Shown: positions 60,673-64,000 of the stretch, one piece after another
Position numbering within the stretch: the stretch's first letter is position 1
How the letters are laid out: each line of letters starts with the position of its first letter
Origin: Pseudacidovorax sp. NFM-22
GTDB lineage: Bacteria; Pseudomonadota; Gammaproteobacteria; Burkholderiales; Burkholderiaceae_C
Assembly: GCF_021401245.1 (NCBI RefSeq)
Contig: NZ_JACBFY010000002.1
Span: 558,001 to 622,000 of the forward strand
Length of the DNA: 64,000 nt
Direction: 5' to 3'
Notes under the pieces: generated by a model
What the model saw: only the letters and a program-made list of their open reading frames with translations
Told to the model about the DNA's origin: nothing
Databases searched by the model: none
Program-made: the position numbers and the translations under genes

Positions 60673-61524
60673 CTACGCCCCCTTCCCCGGCCTCCCCGGA
60701 ATCATCCCCAGCATGTGCTCCGCCACGCCCCCATCCACCGTCAGTGCCTGCCCGGTCACATAGGCGGCGCCGGGGCTGGTGAGGAAGGCCACCACCTCGC
60801 CCACGTCGTTGGCGGTGCCGATGCGGCCCAGGGGCACCAGGGCGCGGCGGGCCTGGTGGGTGGCGTCGTCCTGGTAGACGGCCTCGGTCAGCGGGGTGCG
60901 GATCATGCCGGGGCAGACGGCGTTGACGCGGATGCCGTCGGCCGCCCATTCCTGCGCCAGCTGGCGGCACAGCATGACGAGCGCGGCCTTGGCCGGTGAG
61001 TACGCGCCGTAGCCCGGGTGCGGCATCAGCCCCGACATGGAGGCGATGGCGGTGATGCTGCCGCGGGTGCGCGCCAGCTGCGGCCGGGCGGCCTGGGCCA
61101 GCAGCCAGGCGCTGCGGGTGTTGAGGTGGAAGGTCTGGTCCCACTGCTCGACCGTGAGGTCGGCCAGCCGGCCCGGGCCGGAGGCACCGGCGTTGCACAC
61201 CAGGGCGCCCAGGTTGCCGGCCGCTTCCTGCGCCTGCGCCACGACGGCGCGGCAGGCTTCGGGTTGGGTCAGGTCGCCGGTGACGCCGCCGGCGGTGACG
61301 CCCTCGGCGCGCAGCGCATCCAGCAATCGCTCCAGCTTGTCGCCGGGCTGGCTGGCCGCCGCGCTGATGTGCAGGGCGCTGCCGGCGCGCCGGGCCTGGC
61401 GGGCCAGGGCCAGGCAGATGCCGCGGCCGATGCCGCCGGCCGCACCGGTGACCAGCACATGGGTGGGCCAGGTGGGCGCCGCATGGTCGGGCGCGTGGTC
61501 GTCGGCAGGGGTCGGCGCGGGCAT
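60673..61524 (-). CDS. Short-chain dehydrogenase/reductase (SDR)
   Basis: 283 aa from the ATG at 61524. NAD(P) motif VLVTGAAGGIGRGICLALAR, NAG motif LGALVCNAGASG, Ser region ASMSGLMPHP and catalytic YSPAKAALVMLCRQLAQEWA (Tyr-x-x-x-Lys), then VNAVCPGMIRTPLTEAVYQD. This complete FabG-like enzyme could oxidise a hydroxyacyl or similar compound. It starts 11 nt after the binding-protein stop and belongs to that Liv operon. Its last 290 bp have a decayed copy at 57301. Confidence 0.9.
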   Translation of the reverse strand: MPAPTPADDHAPDHAAPTWPTHVLVTGAAGGIGRGICLALARQARRAGSALHISAAASQPGDKLERLLDALRAEGVTAGGVTGDLTQPEACRAVVAQAQEAAGNLGALVCNAGASGPGRLADLTVEQWDQTFHLNTRSAWLLAQAARPQLARTRGSITAIASMSGLMPHPGYGAYSPAKAALVMLCRQLAQEWAADGIRVNAVCPGMIRTPLTEAVYQDDATHQARRALVPLGRIGTANDVGEVVAFLTSPGAAYVTGQALTVDGGVAEHMLGMIPGRPGKGA

Positions 61525-61535
61525 GGGCCGCTCGC

Positions 61536-62747
61536 TCACATCTTGCAGGCGGGCGACGGTGCCGGAATGATCGACGGCGGGAAGACGTGCTCGATCACCG
61601 GCACGATGGCGCCATCCACCGTCTTGGCGCGGGCCACGTAGTTGGGCAGCAGCAGCTGGTTGTCCGCGGCGCGCATGGTCACGCTGCCGTAGACGGTGTC
61701 CAGTTGGGCACCGCGCAGCGCCTTGGCCACGTCGGCGGGCTTGACGCTGCCGGCCTTCTTCACGCCGTCGAACATCACCTGCATGCCGTTGTACGCCTGG
61801 CCTTCGTTGTCGGTGGGCACGCGGTTGAACTTGGCCTTCCACGCGGCCACGAAGGCCTTGTTGCGCGGGTTGTCGATGGTGGCGGTGTAGGCGGTGTTGC
61901 CGGGCGTGCCTTCCAGCGCCTTGCCGGTGGCGTTGATCATGAAGTTCTGAATCAGCGCATGGCCGATGAGCTTGGTCTTGGGGATGAGCCCGAACTCCTC
62001 GGCCTGCTTGACGAAGGCGATGGCGTCGCGGCCGGTCTCGGCCACCCACACGGCCTCGACGCCGCTGTTCTTGAGCTGGGCGATGTAGGGCGAGAAGTCC
62101 TTGGTGCCCAGCGGCACGTACAGCGACAGCGGCACCTTCTTGCCGTTGGCCTCGACGGCCTTCTTGAACGATTCGCCCGAGTCGCGGCCCCACACGTAGT
62201 CGGCGGCCAGCACGGCGAAGGTGCTTTCCTTCAGGTCCTTGGCCCACTCGTTGATCATGGCGATGTCCATCGCGTCCGAGTGATTGGTGCGGAAGCTGCG
62301 CGGCTTGCAGGTGTCGCCGGTGAGCTTGTCGGACTTGCTGGCGACGACGAAGTAGGCGGCGTCCCAGCGGTCCAGGTTCTGCGCAATGGCCAGCGAGATG
62401 GACGAGGGAATCGAGCCGATCAGCAGGTTGTTGCCATCGCGCGCCAGCTTCTCGGCCACGCGACGGCCGGCGTCGGGCGTGCCCTCGTCGTCGGCCTCGG
62501 CCACCTCGACCTTGCGGCCATCGACGCCGCCCTTCGCATTGGCCTCGTCGGCCGCGAACTTGACGGCGCGCATCACCTCTTCGCCCTGCTGCGCGAACAC
62601 GCCTGACTTGGAGGACACCAGGCCGACCTTGACCGGCTCCTTGCCCTGGGCCCAGGCGGCCAGAGGCAGGGCGGCGCCGGTGGCGACCAGGGCGGCGGCC
62701 ACGGCGGTGGCGGCACGGCGCGAGATGGATTGCTGTCTGTTGTGCAT
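61536..62747 (-). CDS. Liv-type periplasmic binding protein
   Basis: 403 aa. The signal begins MHNRQQSISRRAATAVAAAL and is cleaved after AWAQG. The mature start VKVGLVSSKSGVFAQQGEEV and ADYVWGRDSGESFKKAVEAN are typical; Cys in GDTCKPRSF and near the C-terminus (SPACKM) may pair. It is downstream of livF and followed by the SDR gene, so the operon imports and probably oxidises a carboxylate or similar metabolite. Confidence 0.9.
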   Translation of the reverse strand: MHNRQQSISRRAATAVAAALVATGAALPLAAWAQGKEPVKVGLVSSKSGVFAQQGEEVMRAVKFAADEANAKGGVDGRKVEVAEADDEGTPDAGRRVAEKLARDGNNLLIGSIPSSISLAIAQNLDRWDAAYFVVASKSDKLTGDTCKPRSFRTNHSDAMDIAMINEWAKDLKESTFAVLAADYVWGRDSGESFKKAVEANGKKVPLSLYVPLGTKDFSPYIAQLKNSGVEAVWVAETGRDAIAFVKQAEEFGLIPKTKLIGHALIQNFMINATGKALEGTPGNTAYTATIDNPRNKAFVAAWKAKFNRVPTDNEGQAYNGMQVMFDGVKKAGSVKPADVAKALRGAQLDTVYGSVTMRAADNQLLLPNYVARAKTVDGAIVPVIEHVFPPSIIPAPSPACKM

Positions 62748-62907
62748 GGTTTTGTCTCCTCGGGTGGATGAAGATGTGCGCCGGAAGACGGTCCGGCGGC
62801 CGTGTCTGCTTGCTTGCTTGCGCGATGCGGGGTCGGCCTGCGCGCTGGTGCTGCGCGCGGCGTCGTGGGCGTTCGGCCGGTGGCGTGCGGTGGGCTGCGC
62901 CTGGCGC

Positions 62908-63645
62908 TCAGACCATCACGTGCGCTTCCAGGTCCTGCAGGCTTTCGCGGCTGTCGTGCACCGCGCCCTGCGCGATGACGGCGCCCTTGGCCATGGCGTA
63001 GTAGCGCTCGGCCACGCGCACCACCAGGCTCATGTTCTGCTCGATGAGCAGCAGCGCCGTGCCCTGCGCCGCCACCTGGTTGAAGATGACCGCGAGCTGG
63101 TCGACGATGACCGGCGCCAGCCCTTCGGTGGGCTCGTCCAGCAGGATGAGCGAGGGGTTGGCCATGAGCGCGCGACCCACGGCCAGCATCTGCTGCTGCC
63201 CGCCCGAGAGCGCCGTACCCGGCGTGTGGGCGCGCTCCTGCAGGATGGGAAAGAGTTCGTAGATGCGCGGCACCGTCCAGTGGCCAGGGCGGCCGGTGGC
63301 GGCGCCCAGCAGCAGGTTCTCTTCGACGCTGAGGTTGGCCACGATGCGCCGGCCCTGCGGCACCACCACCACGCCGTTCTGCGCCGCCTGGTAGGGGCGC
63401 GGGCGCAGCAGGATCTGGCTGCCCACGCGCACCTGGCCGCCGCGCAGGCTGGCCAGGCCAAGGATGGTGTTGACCACCGTGGTCTTGCCCACGCCGTTGC
63501 GGCCCACCAGGGCCACGCGCTCGCCCGCGCGCACCTGCAGCGACAGGCCGTGCAGGATGTGGGCCGCGCCATAGAAGGCGTCGACGCGGTCGAGTTCGAG
63601 CAGGACGCCGTCGTGCATGGCGTTGCGTTGTTTGGCTTGGCTCAT
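62908..63645 (-). CDS. livF: Liv-type ABC importer ATP-binding protein (LivF)
   Basis: 245 aa. Walker A VGRNGVGKTTVVNTI, signature LSGGQQQMLAVGRALMANPS, Walker B LILLDEPTEGLAPV and LLIEQNMSLVVRVAERYYAM. It overlaps the LivG gene by 4 nt. A 160-bp gap with short TTGC repeats separates it from the binding-protein gene; the permease genes are not in the window and probably lie upstream of livG. Confidence 0.92.
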   Translation of the reverse strand: MSQAKQRNAMHDGVLLELDRVDAFYGAAHILHGLSLQVRAGERVALVGRNGVGKTTVVNTILGLASLRGGQVRVGSQILLRPRPYQAAQNGVVVVPQGRRIVANLSVEENLLLGAATGRPGHWTVPRIYELFPILQERAHTPGTALSGGQQQMLAVGRALMANPSLILLDEPTEGLAPVIVDQLAVIFNQVAAQGTALLLIEQNMSLVVRVAERYYAMAKGAVIAQGAVHDSRESLQDLEAHVMV

Positions 63646-64000
63646 GCGGCGCTCCCCAGGTAGGCCTCGCGCACACGCGGATTGGCGCGCACCTCGGCGG
63701 GCTCGCCGCTGGCGATCACGCGGCCGAGTTCGAAGACGGTGACGGCGTCGGAGATGCCGAACACCACGTCCATGTCGTGCTCCACCAGCAGCACCGACAC
63801 GTTCCAGCGCGAGGTCAGCGCCTTGAGGTGGCGCGCCAGGTCGTGCGATTCCTGCACCGACAGGCCGGCCATCGGCTCGTCGAGCAGCAGCACGGTGGGC
63901 CGGCCGACCAGGGCCAGCGCCAGGTCCAGACGGCGCTGCTCGCCGTAGCCCAGGTCTTCGGCCACGTCGTCGGCGCGGTGGGCCAGGTTGAGCTCTTCGA
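63642..64000 (-). CDS. livG: Liv-type ABC importer ATP-binding protein (LivG), N-terminus outside the window
   Basis: About 118 C-terminal codons are visible, running off the window edge. The signature helix LGYGEQRRLDLALALVGRPT, Walker B VLLLDEPMAGLSVQE, switch His in VEHDMDVVFGISD and the end EVRANPRVREAYLGSAA identify LivG. The GTG at 63965 is internal, not a start. Confidence 0.92.
   Translation of the reverse strand, partial: EELNLAHRADDVAEDLGYGEQRRLDLALALVGRPTVLLLDEPMAGLSVQESHDLARHLKALTSRWNVSVLLVEHDMDVVFGISDAVTVFELGRVIASGEPAEVRANPRVREAYLGSAA

Overview
The window is very GC-rich DNA, densely packed with genes on both strands. LysR, Liv-type ABC and acyl-CoA ligase genes abound, and AMP nucleosidase, malate synthase G, glutathione reductase and HtpG are present. 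This, together with dispersed GC-rich intergenic hairpin repeats, suggests a chromosome of a betaproteobacterium of the Burkholderiales, most likely Comamonadaceae (Variovorax/Acidovorax/Xylophilus-like). That placement is an inference from gene content and style. I see no rRNA, tRNA, CRISPR array, transposase or integrase.

Layout. 1-3.5 kb: a truncated membrane sensor kinase divergent from two tandem PhnD-like periplasmic binding proteins. 3.6-8.3 kb: a small disordered protein, a LysR/CoA-transferase pair, and an MFS exporter divergent from its TetR repressor over two palindromic operators. 8.5-10.7 kb: malate synthase G with a clean terminator. 11-12.5 kb: a frameshifted AlbA_2/HATPase_c_4 gene with a degenerate repeat at its 3' side. 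12.8-26 kb: a Gly/Ser-rich secreted protein, a NodIJ-type ABC exporter, a DEAD-box helicase, GST, AMP nucleosidase, glutathione reductase and several small redox or unknown genes. 26-31 kb: a putative catabolic cluster (cytosine-deaminase-like amidohydrolase, NMT1-type binding protein, FAD oxidoreductase) divergent from a MarR regulator with a strong palindrome between them. 31.9-40.6 kb: a Liv-type ABC importer operon with an acyl-CoA ligase at the front and a PaaK-like ligase at the end, opposed by a Crp/Fnr regulator that heads an operon with an MGDG-synthase-like glycosyltransferase and a His-rich membrane protein. 43-48.6 kb: another acyl-CoA ligase with a binding protein, a two-part chromate-transporter-like pair, and an RluF-like pseudouridine synthase preceded by seven copies of an 8-bp repeat. 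48.7-53 kb: a HipBA module, a two-component system and a small secreted protein with three internal repeats. 53.2-55.2 kb: htpG.

55.2-60.7 kb is the accessory region. It holds an XRE-ImmA/IrrE protease with an unknown partner, a second HipBA module, and a compact type VI secretion cargo cassette (DUF2778 L,D-transpeptidase-like effector, small membrane immunity candidate, Hcp). The HipBA and T6SS genes lie between an intact SDR gene and a decayed second copy of that gene's 3' end in direct orientation. This arrangement is expected if an element entered the SDR 3' end, supplied a replacement tail and pushed the original tail to its far side. I consider this the most interesting structure in the window.

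60.7-64 kb: the SDR, a Liv-type binding protein, LivF and the C-terminal part of LivG, which runs off the window.
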